Assembly: GCA_002753105.1 (NCBI GenBank)
Contig: PDZT01000004.1
Span: forward strand, 1-52,236
Origin: Deltaproteobacteria bacterium YD0425bin50
GTDB lineage: Bacteria > Desulfobacterota > Desulfobacteria > Desulfobacterales > YD0425bin50
DNA: 52,236 nucleotides
Direction: 5' to 3'
The notes beneath the pieces are model-generated. The model saw nothing but the letters and a program-made list of their open reading frames with translations, was not told where the DNA came from and did no database searches. The position numbers were made by a program, and so were the translations under genes. Numbering within the stretch: the first letter of the stretch is position 1; the number at the start of each line of letters is the position of its first letter. Shown here piece by piece: positions 45,381 through 52,236 of the stretch.

Positions 45381-45494
45381 CTTGATCATCGTTTCGGCCA
45401 CAATGTAGGGGCGATGCTTGTCATCGCCCTTTTGGAGGGCGAACACAAGGTTCGCCCCTACAATTCTGTCACGGCAACGATAATGTCCGGCCGA
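45381..45494 (-). repeat. MITE-like element, copy 2 (inverted relative to copy 1)
   Basis: The sequence is the reverse complement of 37350-37480 with few changes by eye: CTTGATCATCGTTTCGGCCA at 45381-45400, then the same GGGCGATG and GGGCGAAC hairpins. It lacks three bases in the second hairpin stem, and the far terminal repeat is degraded after GGCCG. It lies between the DPM1-like gene start and the end of the ATPase gene. Confidence 0.85.
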
Positions 45495-45502
45495 TAATGA
45501 AT

Positions 45503-45536
45503 GTTGTAAGGGCAAAAAAGTATTCACCCTTACAAC
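45503..45536. repeat. Perfect 10-bp stem inverted repeat next to MITE copy 2
   Basis: GTTGTAAGGG (45503-45512) and CCCTTACAAC (45527-45536) form a stem with a 14-base loop. It directly adjoins MITE copy 2 and may be a fragment of a related element or a terminator for the ATPase gene ending at 45588 on the minus strand. There is no clear T-run for the latter role. The rest of 45299-45587 shows no gene. Confidence 0.55.
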
Positions 45537-45587
45537 TGATCACTTATGAAAAAATCAAGCAATGGGTTCGCCTGATATCCTGAGACA

Positions 45588-48527
45588 TTAACCTAGTAAC
45601 TTTTCGCCTTCTGCAATTCTTTTTTGCATGCGACCTGCCTCTCCTACAACAAGAACAATGGATGTTCCTAAAATAATATATACCCAATCTTCAAATGAAA
45701 GCGGCACGGTTCTAAAAAATTTCCCACCGATCTGAACCACAATGATCTGCGTTACAATGATGGTTATCGCAATTAAAACGAACATTTTATTTTCTTTAAG
45801 ATGGTAAAAAGCAGAATGTTTCCGCCCAAGACACCGTGCGTTAAACAAATTCCAAAACTGAAGCATCACAAACACTGAAAAGAATACAGTAAGCTCATAG
45901 TCTGTAATTTCATCCTCTTTGATAAACAACAGCATTCCAATTAAAAACATAACAAATAATAAGCCTGTTTCAAAGATTGAGTCTGCCATTTCTTTGGAAA
46001 CAATAAAATCAGTCGATTTTCTTGGAGGCCTGTTCATGACATCCCAATTCGGCGGTTCCGATGCTAAGGCTAAAGCAGCCATCGTATCCATGATCAGGTT
46101 GATCCAAAGCATTTGTGTTACAGTAAACGGAAGCCTTACACCAATAAATGGCCCTAAAAGAGCAATTGTTAATGCAACAACGTTAATCGTTAATTGAAAA
46201 AGGATAAACCGTTGAATATTTTCATACAATGAGCGTCCCCACATGACTGCCCTGACAATACTGCTAAATGAGTCGTCAAGCAGAATAATATCACTTGCTT
46301 CTTTGGCTACGGCAGTACCCGTTTTACCCATTGCCAGACCGACATTTGCATAATTTAATGCTGGGGCATCATTGGTTCCATCTCCAGTAACAGCCACAAC
46401 ATGACCTGTCGATTGTAAGGTTTTGACAAGCTTGAGTTTATCCAATGGTCTAGCTCTTGAAATGACTTTGATGTTTGACACTGCAGTTTTGGCTTCAGTA
46501 TCATCCATTTTCTGAAAATCTTTTCCTATGATATAGGCACTATCCGGCGAATATTTATCAACCAAGCCAATTTGATTGGCAATTTCTTTTGCGGTTTCTG
46601 AAACATCTCCAGTAACCATTTTCACTTCAATACCTGCTTTTCGACAGGTCTGAATCGCTTCAGGAACTTCATCTCGAATAGGGTCTGCAATTGCCGTAAA
46701 TCCAAGCCAAATCATAGACTGCGAAACATCATCTAATTCTGTGGTATCTGTACTGATAGTTACATCATCCTTGTAGGCAAATCCAAGCGTTCTCATTCCT
46801 CTTACCTGATAAGACGTTAATTGAGATTGAATTTTGTCTTTTTGAGCTTGGGTTAGTTCAGTCACGCCATCTGATTTTTTCACATGAGTACATTTCATCA
46901 TCACAATCTCTGGAGCACCTTTAATGTATAGCATCTGTTTTCCATTCAAAGCAGATTTACCCAGGGTACCCATATATTTTTTTTCAGTTGAAAATGTCCA
47001 TTGTTTATCTATTTCAAAAGCGTTTCGTTGTTGATCATAATCAAAACCTGCATTGTTCAACCAGAGAATTAAAGCACCTTCTGTTGGATTTCCTAAAGGA
47101 ATGATGTCCCCATGCTCAGATTTTCCTAAATTCGCAGTTGTGTTTGCTGAAATCGATTCTGCTATAAATAAAGAAGCTGGATCCTCTTTTTGAAGTTGAT
47201 GATCAGGTAAAGACATAAAATTGACTTCATGAACCTTCATTTCATTCATGGTTAACGTACCTGTCTTATCCGAACAGATCACTGTTGCTGCGCCAATCGT
47301 TTCACATGCATGCATTTTGCGTACAAGGTTATTTGAAGCTGTCATTTTTCTCATGCTATAGGCAAGGCTTAACGTAACTGACATTGCAAGGCCTTCAGGC
47401 ACTGCAACAACGATGATGGTTACTGAAATCATAAAATATTTGATAAATTCATCCCATGCAGCATAAGGTAGCCAATTTGCTGGATTGAGCGGAATATGTC
47501 CTGACATAATGCCAATGGCGGTAAATACCACAAACATTAAGCCACCTGCACATATAAAGGCGAACCAGTTTTTAAATCCATTGTCTTTAATCCATTCAGG
47601 CGGCTTGATTTTTTTTCCCATAAGCTCAATCGCATCCAACAGAATAGGAAACCACACCTTTACTAACGTGAATCCCAAGCTTGTTGCCAAAATTCCGAAA
47701 AAAAACCATTGAGAAGATGACAATACTAAGGTCCCGGTGATTGTCCCTTGCATGGTTAAAGCAGCAAATATTAAAAAAGCAACCAGAAAGCCAACAACAC
47801 CGATAATCTTGCTGAGTTTTTCAAGCTGCAGGTTAAGCGGCGTCTCTTCTTCAGTTTCTTCAGCGCTGGCTTCGATGGTTTTTCCTATTTCAGTATGATC
47901 GCCAACTGCTGTGATTTGAAGTGTTCCATGACCATCTTTGACAATTGTACTGCGGAGTACTTTATTCACAGGATAGGCCGCTTCATGAGTAGTTGTGCTG
48001 GGGGCTTCATCACTTATCGGATGTTTCGTCGCTGGAACGGATTCACCAGTTAATTTGGCCTCATCAATCTGTAAAGATACAGCATGTACAACGGTTCCAT
48101 CAGCCGGAATTTCTTCGCCAGCTTCGATTATAACAATATCGCCAACAACAATGTCCTTTTTGGGTATGGTTTTGTACTCGCCATCGCGTACTACGTTGAC
48201 CGGAATATCGTCATTTACCTTATTCAGAATATCAAATTCTTTGTTTGCCTTATATTCATTGATAAATGCCAAAAATGTTGCCAGAAATATGGCTATCATA
48301 ATGCCGATGCCTTCAAAATATTCGCCATGCGCAGCACCAACTCCAATAGCAATAACCGCAGCAATAATTAAAATTCGGATGATCGGATCATCGAATTTTT
48401 CCAAAAAAAGCTTCCACCATGGGTCTCTTTTGGCAGGTGTCAATACATTTGTTCCGTATTTTTTCCTGCTTTCAAGAACCTCCGCCTGTGTTAAACCTGT
48501 AACTAAAATCTTTTCATGTTTCTCCAT
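45588..48527 (-). CDS. Calcium-transporting P-type ATPase (P-IIB/PMCA-like)
   Basis: This 979-aa pump exports cations, most likely Ca2+, from the cytoplasm. It has the actuator motif KLTGESVPATK (about 184), the membrane PEGLAMSVTLSLAYSMRKM of Ca2+ pumps (about 379), phosphorylation site CSDKTGTLTMNE (Asp about 420), KGAPE in the nucleotide domain and hinge TGDGTNDAPAL (about 717). About ten membrane helices are visible, including a C-terminal group of six. An excellent AAGGAG precedes the ATG. There is no obvious C-terminal calmodulin-like region. The transported ion is inferred from the PEGL-type motif. Confidence 0.92.
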   Translation of the reverse strand: MEKHEKILVTGLTQAEVLESRKKYGTNVLTPAKRDPWWKLFLEKFDDPIIRILIIAAVIAIGVGAAHGEYFEGIGIMIAIFLATFLAFINEYKANKEFDILNKVNDDIPVNVVRDGEYKTIPKKDIVVGDIVIIEAGEEIPADGTVVHAVSLQIDEAKLTGESVPATKHPISDEAPSTTTHEAAYPVNKVLRSTIVKDGHGTLQITAVGDHTEIGKTIEASAEETEEETPLNLQLEKLSKIIGVVGFLVAFLIFAALTMQGTITGTLVLSSSQWFFFGILATSLGFTLVKVWFPILLDAIELMGKKIKPPEWIKDNGFKNWFAFICAGGLMFVVFTAIGIMSGHIPLNPANWLPYAAWDEFIKYFMISVTIIVVAVPEGLAMSVTLSLAYSMRKMTASNNLVRKMHACETIGAATVICSDKTGTLTMNEMKVHEVNFMSLPDHQLQKEDPASLFIAESISANTTANLGKSEHGDIIPLGNPTEGALILWLNNAGFDYDQQRNAFEIDKQWTFSTEKKYMGTLGKSALNGKQMLYIKGAPEIVMMKCTHVKKSDGVTELTQAQKDKIQSQLTSYQVRGMRTLGFAYKDDVTISTDTTELDDVSQSMIWLGFTAIADPIRDEVPEAIQTCRKAGIEVKMVTGDVSETAKEIANQIGLVDKYSPDSAYIIGKDFQKMDDTEAKTAVSNIKVISRARPLDKLKLVKTLQSTGHVVAVTGDGTNDAPALNYANVGLAMGKTGTAVAKEASDIILLDDSFSSIVRAVMWGRSLYENIQRFILFQLTINVVALTIALLGPFIGVRLPFTVTQMLWINLIMDTMAALALASEPPNWDVMNRPPRKSTDFIVSKEMADSIFETGLLFVMFLIGMLLFIKEDEITDYELTVFFSVFVMLQFWNLFNARCLGRKHSAFYHLKENKMFVLIAITIIVTQIIVVQIGGKFFRTVPLSFEDWVYIILGTSIVLVVGEAGRMQKRIAEGEKLLG

Positions 48528-48600
48528 ACAATCTCCTTTCTGGGTAAAGTTAGTTATTTATTTCTATGAACCATCGATTACGTGGATTTACTTTTTCGTA

Positions 48601-48822
48601 TCAAGCTGCATATTTCAAAATTTCTAATTCTGCTGATCTATCAACTTGTTCAAGAATATTTTCTACACGTTCCATTACGAAATCGTCTAACAGATATTCT
48701 CGGCAGTTGATACACTGTAATACCGGAAGCCCCTTCAGAATCACTATCGTTTCCGGATCCGTTTTAAAAGGCAAATCCGTAATCGTTCGTTCCATTTTTG
48801 ATCCGCACATATTACATTTCAC
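48601..48822 (-). CDS. YgiT-type zinc-finger protein (antitoxin-like), GTG start
   Basis: This 73-aa protein has CNMCGSKM near the start and LQCINCREYL (CxxC pairs about residues 3-6 and 36-39), the YgiT/MqsA N-terminal zinc finger, then a helical tail. It starts at GTG 48822 with AAGGAGA at ideal spacing. That ribosome site lies within the last codons of the upstream gene. It is probably the antitoxin of the DUF4258 protein encoded just before it. Confidence 0.85.
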   Translation of the reverse strand: MKCNMCGSKMERTITDLPFKTDPETIVILKGLPVLQCINCREYLLDDFVMERVENILEQVDRSAELEILKYAA

Positions 48823-48825
48823 TTT

Positions 48826-49161
48826 TTATCTCCTTGTTTTTAGATCACCTTCCCATTTCTCAGAATTCGGAATATATGCTGTTATCACACGAACATTTTC
48901 GCATTCAATATCTGCTGCAAATAACACATGAAAAACTATATTTTGATATTGAGAATAAATCAGATAACTCGGAAAATATTTATCCTTCGGATATTCTTCA
49001 ATAATTTCATACTGAGAGATAGATGAAACAATCGCTTCCCGTGAAATTCCTCGATTTTTGAGGCGCATATTTACATGATATGTCCATTGTATTTTTCGTT
49101 GTTGGACACATTGTCGTATAAATTTCAAAGGATTATCTAAAAATGATTCTTTCATGCACAT
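48826..49161 (-). CDS. DUF4258 protein (probable RelE/MqsR-like toxin)
   Basis: This 111-aa protein matches DUF4258: WTYHVNMRLKNRGISREAIV (about residue 26), then EYPKDKYFPSYLIY, a beta core, and the end VRVITAYIPNSEKWEGDLK. DUF4258 genes usually pair with YgiT zinc-finger genes, as here, in a toxin-then-antitoxin order. The toxin role is inferred from this pairing. No good ribosome site is visible before the first ATG, and ATG two codons later is also possible. Confidence 0.8.
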   Translation of the reverse strand: MCMKESFLDNPLKFIRQCVQQRKIQWTYHVNMRLKNRGISREAIVSSISQYEIIEEYPKDKYFPSYLIYSQYQNIVFHVLFAADIECENVRVITAYIPNSEKWEGDLKTRR

Positions 49162-49201
49162 ATTTAATTCATTCTAAAGTCTGAGTGAATGCCTCATTTT
49201 T

Positions 49202-49909
49202 TTATCTATTCTGTAAACTCGGATTATTTGAAAAAATCCAGTTTACAAAACTACCTTTATTTCGGGAACAAACATAAATTTTTCCATTACCACTAAATCG
49301 AATGACAAGGCCTTCGCCTGACATTTGACTTGATACCAGATTTCTGAAGAAACCAGCTTTTGTAGTGGACATGCTCAAGTTGTACTGTAAATTACTATCC
49401 CATGCAACGACATGATAGTTATCGACAATAACATCATTTGCTGAAGTTACGTCAAGTCCAAACACTGAACCGAATCCAGATACTGCAAGTTTTCCTTGAC
49501 CTGATGTTTCCATCAGAAAAAATCCGCCTGTACCTCCAAATAACGCCATGCCAATGCCTTGGGTTTTAATATTGATATTTACCCCGTTTGTTGAGGCAAG
49601 AAACGCTCCATCTGTTAAGCGATACTGTTTTTCTCCCACATCAAGTATTTCTATTTCTCCGGGCAATTCAGGCGCGAGCAAGATTTCTCCATCACCGAAA
49701 TTGGCTTCAATAGACTGCTGAAAAAACGATTCATTGTTTGCGATTTTTCGTGCAAGTGATCTGAGTAATCCTCCCTGCATTTTCCCTTTAAGTTCAAGTG
49801 TCGCATCCATCGTTACCATTGCATTGGATTCAGCATAAATAACCTCGCCTTTTTTAAGGGCAACGAGAAGAAAAGGGTCAACTGTTCCAACAATTTTAAA
49901 TTCTGCCAT
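49202..49909 (-). CDS. AIM24/TIGR00266 family protein
   Basis: This 235-aa beta-rich protein shows the family pattern: FLLVALKKGEVIYAESNAMV at the start, MQGGLLRSLARKIANNESFF (about 44), and glycine-rich strands LFGGTGGFFLMETSGQGKLA and SQMSGEGLVIRFSGNGKIYV. The molecular function is not established; mitochondrial AIM24 is linked to membrane organisation. A strong GGAG precedes the ATG. The gap to the next gene has a short AT-rich low-complexity stretch (49924-49962). Confidence 0.9.
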   Translation of the reverse strand: MAEFKIVGTVDPFLLVALKKGEVIYAESNAMVTMDATLELKGKMQGGLLRSLARKIANNESFFQQSIEANFGDGEILLAPELPGEIEILDVGEKQYRLTDGAFLASTNGVNINIKTQGIGMALFGGTGGFFLMETSGQGKLAVSGFGSVFGLDVTSANDVIVDNYHVVAWDSNLQYNLSMSTTKAGFFRNLVSSQMSGEGLVIRFSGNGKIYVCSRNKGSFVNWIFSNNPSLQNR

Positions 49910-49953
49910 AACACTCCTCTCTTAATTACGAATTAGAAATGATGAATTATGAA

Positions 49954-50892
49954 TTATGACTTTGTGCCTGAATAATCCCTATCACGGTCTTCATAAAAAT
50001 TATCTTCAACATATTCTTCAGCAATTCCATAATGCTTGTATCTTTCAATAATTCCTAATGCCCAATTCCAATGAATCGCTTTTTCACACATCGAATCGTG
50101 CATCCGGAATACAGCAGGATAGGACGGGTCCAATATAGCATGAGCAGTTTCTAATTCTTTTTTACACACTTTATACATCGACTGAATGGTTTCAATCTGG
50201 TTTGGATGAATCGCTGTTTTGGCAAATAAGCCATATTGAATATCCATTTCAACTTCTTTTCTGAGGATATTTACATTTTCTAAGTATTCATACGCTGGTG
50301 CACACAAATTAAATCCAGCAGGTTTAAATATCGTAATGAGTTGACAGATACATTGACCTACTGGCGTATCATAAATGGTGTTATCAGCAGAACGACGCAG
50401 CCCTAAAATATTCAGCATATCTAATCCACCGATACGGATGGCTAAAATACGTTCTTTATAAAATGGATTGGTCAGCATGTCACGCATTTTATACATGTAA
50501 TGGTGATTAAATACATGAGCAGTTTCAAGAATAATCATTATCTTAAATGGATCATTAGATGTTAATAAACTAAAATACATCTTCAAATTATCCATAGTAA
50601 CTTTTGGAAGTACAAATCCATGAACATTGTGAATTGCTGGCATCTGAAGAATTTTTTCTAAAACAGAGGGGTTTCGAGGCCGAATAAATCGGTAAAGATT
50701 GGCTTCATGAAACTGATATAAACTTTCATTAATATGGTCTAATGTCTGTGGAAGCTCATGTTCTGAAATGGTATCTTCTGTGCAGATTACCAGCGATTTT
50801 AAATCATGAATTTTCTTTTTATTGGCAACATCAACTAATTGCTTATTGTTTCCCGGAATATAGAGTGTTGCACCTAATGTATAAAAATCCAT
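49954..50892 (-). CDS. CitE/HpcH-HpaI-like TIM-barrel lyase
   Basis: This 312-aa TIM-barrel protein resembles the citrate-lyase-beta-like C-C bond lyases found in tellurite/stress (ter) gene sets. It has LGATLYIPGNNKQLVDVANK near the start, FIRPRNPSV (RxRxN type substrate site), VHGFVLPKV, MIILETAHVF (acidic residue in the barrel) and FAKTAIHPNQIETIQ at the end. ATG 50892 is preferred over 50910 because AAGGA lies six bases before it. The ligand is unknown. No ter genes are visible nearby, since the upstream side is occupied by repeats and Rpn-like genes. Confidence 0.82.
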   Translation of the reverse strand: MDFYTLGATLYIPGNNKQLVDVANKKKIHDLKSLVICTEDTISEHELPQTLDHINESLYQFHEANLYRFIRPRNPSVLEKILQMPAIHNVHGFVLPKVTMDNLKMYFSLLTSNDPFKIMIILETAHVFNHHYMYKMRDMLTNPFYKERILAIRIGGLDMLNILGLRRSADNTIYDTPVGQCICQLITIFKPAGFNLCAPAYEYLENVNILRKEVEMDIQYGLFAKTAIHPNQIETIQSMYKVCKKELETAHAILDPSYPAVFRMHDSMCEKAIHWNWALGIIERYKHYGIAEEYVEDNFYEDRDRDYSGTKS

Positions 50893-50906
50893 TGCTATCC
50901 TTATGT

Positions 50907-51046
50907 TCATCCCAACGGAATTCCTGTTGGCAGGTCAATGTTTAAAATCGTCAACCGTTGTTCACCTGTAAGCGTTACATCTTCCTTATAAGAAATGATC
51001 TGATTGGGCCAGCTTGATTGTACAATCCGTTTAATCCGTGATCTTT
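50907..51046 (-). pseudogene. Remnant of a surface-protein C-terminal beta domain
   Basis: On the minus strand a short frame reads SSWPNQIISYKEDVTL and then TGEQRLTILNIDLPTGIPLG before a TGA. That closely resembles LNGEQRFSIFDFILPTGIPA in the last domain of the 1434-aa protein (37.5-41.8 kb). The 5' side is cut by the palindromic repeat and the Rpn-like gene. The 3' side stops before the tail expected from the other protein. This is most likely a broken gene. Confidence 0.5.
51024..51046. repeat. Half-copy of the palindromic repeat after the Rpn-like gene
   Basis: Bases 51024-51042 are identical to the right arm of the palindrome at 51971-51989 and run on into the same CTTTAATT sequence. It directly follows the stop of the Rpn-like gene in the same way as in the second copy. 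Confidence 0.85.
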
Positions 51047-51048
51047 AA

Positions 51049-51894
51049 TTACTTTTTGAGCGATTCAATTATCTTATCTTTTTCTTCGATCATCTTTCGA
51101 TTTTCTTCAACCAATTGTTCAATGACTTGATCTTTTTCTTCAATCAGTTGATCTCGTAAAAAAATTTCCCGCTCCTTTTCTTCAAGTTTTTCTATAATTT
51201 CATCTTCAGCATCCATTTTTTTTCGAATATCAGATTCCAATGACGCTTTGTGTAATCTCCGAATGACCCCTTGGTATTTCTCAGGGAAACTGTCTTCAAG
51301 TATTTCTAATAAATGATGATTTTTTTCTATCATGTTTCGTTGATCAAAAATAGTCAATAGCTGTTCAAGATCATTTCTAGGTTTATCTTTTAACTCAGGT
51401 ATCTGAATTATAAAACTATCATGCGTTAAACTTTCGATAAATTCGTCATGTTCATAAATTTCCTGACCGCTTCCAACATCGATATAATTGCGCTTGCTTT
51501 TAATCACAGGAATGCCTTGTAAGTTTTCTAAATAATGCCCTAAAAAATAAATAGTGATAATGGGCATCGACTTTTTGACGGAACACATAATATCAGTAGA
51601 AAACTTTGCTTTTTGAATTTCGATAATGACAATTTTATTTTCCGCCTTGGTTTTGATTTTTGCTTTAAAATCTAAGCGATATACCGAAAAAAAATTCATT
51701 GTATCCTGAGTTCTTTTTTTTCGCTTTTTAGGACGAGACATAGATTTATCCATATCAGTCGTGAATTCCTGTGGACTCAAAGCTAAAATTTCTATCTCTT
51801 CACCTATGATGGAAGAAAGGATCACATTGGCAGCGCTGATGTCTTCCATTAAATAATTGAACACGGAATCGTATATGGGATTGGCTATCTGCAT
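51049..51894 (-). CDS. Rpn/PD-(D/E)XK nuclease-family protein with coiled-coil tail
   Basis: This 281-aa protein begins MQIANPIYDSVFNYLMED and has the nuclease core SVYRLDFKAKIKTKAENK (Asp) then IVIIEIQKAKFSTD (the ExQ element), as in the Rpn/PDDEXK_2 'transposase' family. These are recombination-promoting nucleases and not classical transposases. The C-terminal 70 residues are an acidic/lysine coiled coil (EEKDQVIEQLVEE). The start at 51894 is preferred because GGAGG lies six bases upstream; the frame is open to 51924. Its stop is a TAA where the second copy has CAA, so it is shortened by five codons relative to that copy. Confidence 0.85.
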   Translation of the reverse strand: MQIANPIYDSVFNYLMEDISAANVILSSIIGEEIEILALSPQEFTTDMDKSMSRPKKRKKRTQDTMNFFSVYRLDFKAKIKTKAENKIVIIEIQKAKFSTDIMCSVKKSMPIITIYFLGHYLENLQGIPVIKSKRNYIDVGSGQEIYEHDEFIESLTHDSFIIQIPELKDKPRNDLEQLLTIFDQRNMIEKNHHLLEILEDSFPEKYQGVIRRLHKASLESDIRKKMDAEDEIIEKLEEKEREIFLRDQLIEEKDQVIEQLVEENRKMIEEKDKIIESLKK

Positions 51895-51919
51895 AATTAC
51901 CTCCATAATTTTTGTCTGA

Positions 51920-51989
51920 ATCACGGATTAAACGGATTAAAGGATTTCACAGAATTCGTGTAATCTGTCCAATCCGTTTAATCCGTGAT
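51920..51989. repeat. Palindromic intergenic repeat, complete copy
   Basis: A 19-base arm (51920-51938, core CACGGATTAAACGGATT) is perfectly complementary to 51971-51989. Inside, GATTTCAC and GTGTAATC pair with one mismatch around a central GAATTC. The whole 70 bases can fold into one long hairpin. It lies between two tandem Rpn-like genes and supplies the stop codon of the one on the right. Confidence 0.92.
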
Positions 51990-52236
51990 CTTTAATTGTT
52001 TTTTAAGTGATTCAATTATTTTTCGATTTTCTTCAATCAATTGTTCAATGACTTGATCTTTTTTTTCAATCAGTTGATCTTTTTCTTCAATCAGTTGATC
52101 TTTTTCTTCAATCAGTTGATCTTTTTCTTCAATCAGTTGATCTCGTAAAAAAATTTCCCGCTCCTTTTCTTCAAGTTCTTCGATAATATCATCTTCAGCA
52201 TCCATTTTTTTGCGAATATTTGATTCTAATGACGCT
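51978..52236 (-). CDS. Second Rpn-like gene, C-terminal part (runs off the window)
   Basis: The frame is open to the window edge. It reads ASLESNIRKKMDAEDDIIEE, matching ASLESDIRKKMDAEDEIIEK in the preceding gene, so this is a tandem paralogue and its start lies beyond 52236. The tail has repeated heptads (LIEEKDQ) not expanded in the other copy. It reads through the codon that is TAA in the other gene (here CAA) and ends in KQLKITD with a stop inside the palindrome. Confidence 0.85.
   Translation of the reverse strand, partial: ASLESNIRKKMDAEDDIIEELEEKEREIFLRDQLIEEKDQLIEEKDQLIEEKDQLIEKKDQVIEQLIEENRKIIESLKKQLKITD
52059..52142 (-). repeat. 21-bp tandem repeat encoding LIEEKDQ heptads (about 4 copies)
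   Basis: The TCAATCAGTTGATC core recurs at 52066, 52087, 52108 and 52129, a 21-base period. Each unit is exactly one heptad. The paralogue at 51.1 kb has a shorter run, so copy number differs between the two genes. Confidence 0.92.

Noticed and set aside
47995..48627. 210-codon plus-strand frame opposite the P-type ATPase
   Set aside because: The ATPase motifs on the minus strand cover it; the long antisense frame is a codon-usage effect.
51049..51894. Insertion-sequence transposase
   Set aside because: The family name contains 'transposase', but the protein has a PD-(D/E)XK nuclease core, with no DDE motif and no terminal inverted repeats of an IS.
52059..52142. Possible CRISPR or promoter repeat
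   Set aside because: The 21-bp units encode heptads of the Rpn-like protein and have no spacers.
1..52236. Magnetosome (mam/mad) genes or other lineage markers
   Set aside because: None were found, so the suggested lineage rests only on gene order and repeat style.

Overview
This is an AT-rich, gene-dense bacterial window with no rRNA, tRNA or CRISPR array that I can see. The complex I genes run nuoD-H-I-J-K with no nuoE/F/G between D and H. Extra antiporter-like subunits, many Uma2/Rpn-type genes with coiled-coil tails, and small intergenic palindromes are also present. Together these suggest a low-GC member of Desulfobacterota (Desulfobacterales-like, possibly near the multicellular magnetotactic lineages). 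That placement is inference from gene content and style; no taxonomic marker or magnetosome gene is present.

Region 1 (1-10.05 kb, +) is a complex I operon: the tail of nuoC, then nuoD, H, I, J, K, an additional MrpD/NuoL-like subunit, an 81-aa two-helix membrane protein, nuoL, nuoM and nuoN. Many junctions are ATGA overlaps. Region 2 (10.1-19.1 kb, +) is mixed: a PilZ-like protein, an acyl-CoA synthetase, a tight pair of a SNF2-type helicase and an 834-aa zinc-ribbon protein of unknown function, a Uma2-type nuclease with a perfect 42-bp coiled-coil repeat, and a small orphan.

Region 3 (19.3-37.3 kb, both strands) is a surface polysaccharide locus. It has eight glycosyltransferases (GT4 and GT2), a polysaccharide deacetylase, a methyltransferase, a Wzm/Wzt-type ABC exporter, TPR proteins and a TMTC-like membrane protein. 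Three consecutive enzymes (two GT2s and the deacetylase) end in the same roughly 120-residue beta-rich domain. The neighbouring methyltransferase starts with what looks like a divergent relative of it. A HepT/MntA toxin-antitoxin pair sits inside the locus, and two facing gene remnants lie near 26 kb.

Region 4 (37.35-45.5 kb, -) is bracketed by two near-identical MITE-like repeats in opposite orientation. It holds a 1434-aa secreted modular protein (SGNH-like, FN3-like and PcRGLX/YetA-like parts), PspA, and a three-gene lipid glycosylation unit (ArnT-like GT, LAB_N membrane protein, DPM1-like GT2).

Region 5 (45.6-52.2 kb, -) holds a Ca2+-type P-ATPase, a YgiT/DUF4258 toxin-antitoxin pair, an AIM24 protein and a CitE-like aldolase. 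It ends in two tandem Rpn/PD-(D/E)XK genes with heptad-repeat tails. Both Rpn genes end in copies of one palindromic repeat. Next to one of them is a remnant of a surface-protein C-terminal domain like the one ending the 1434-aa protein.
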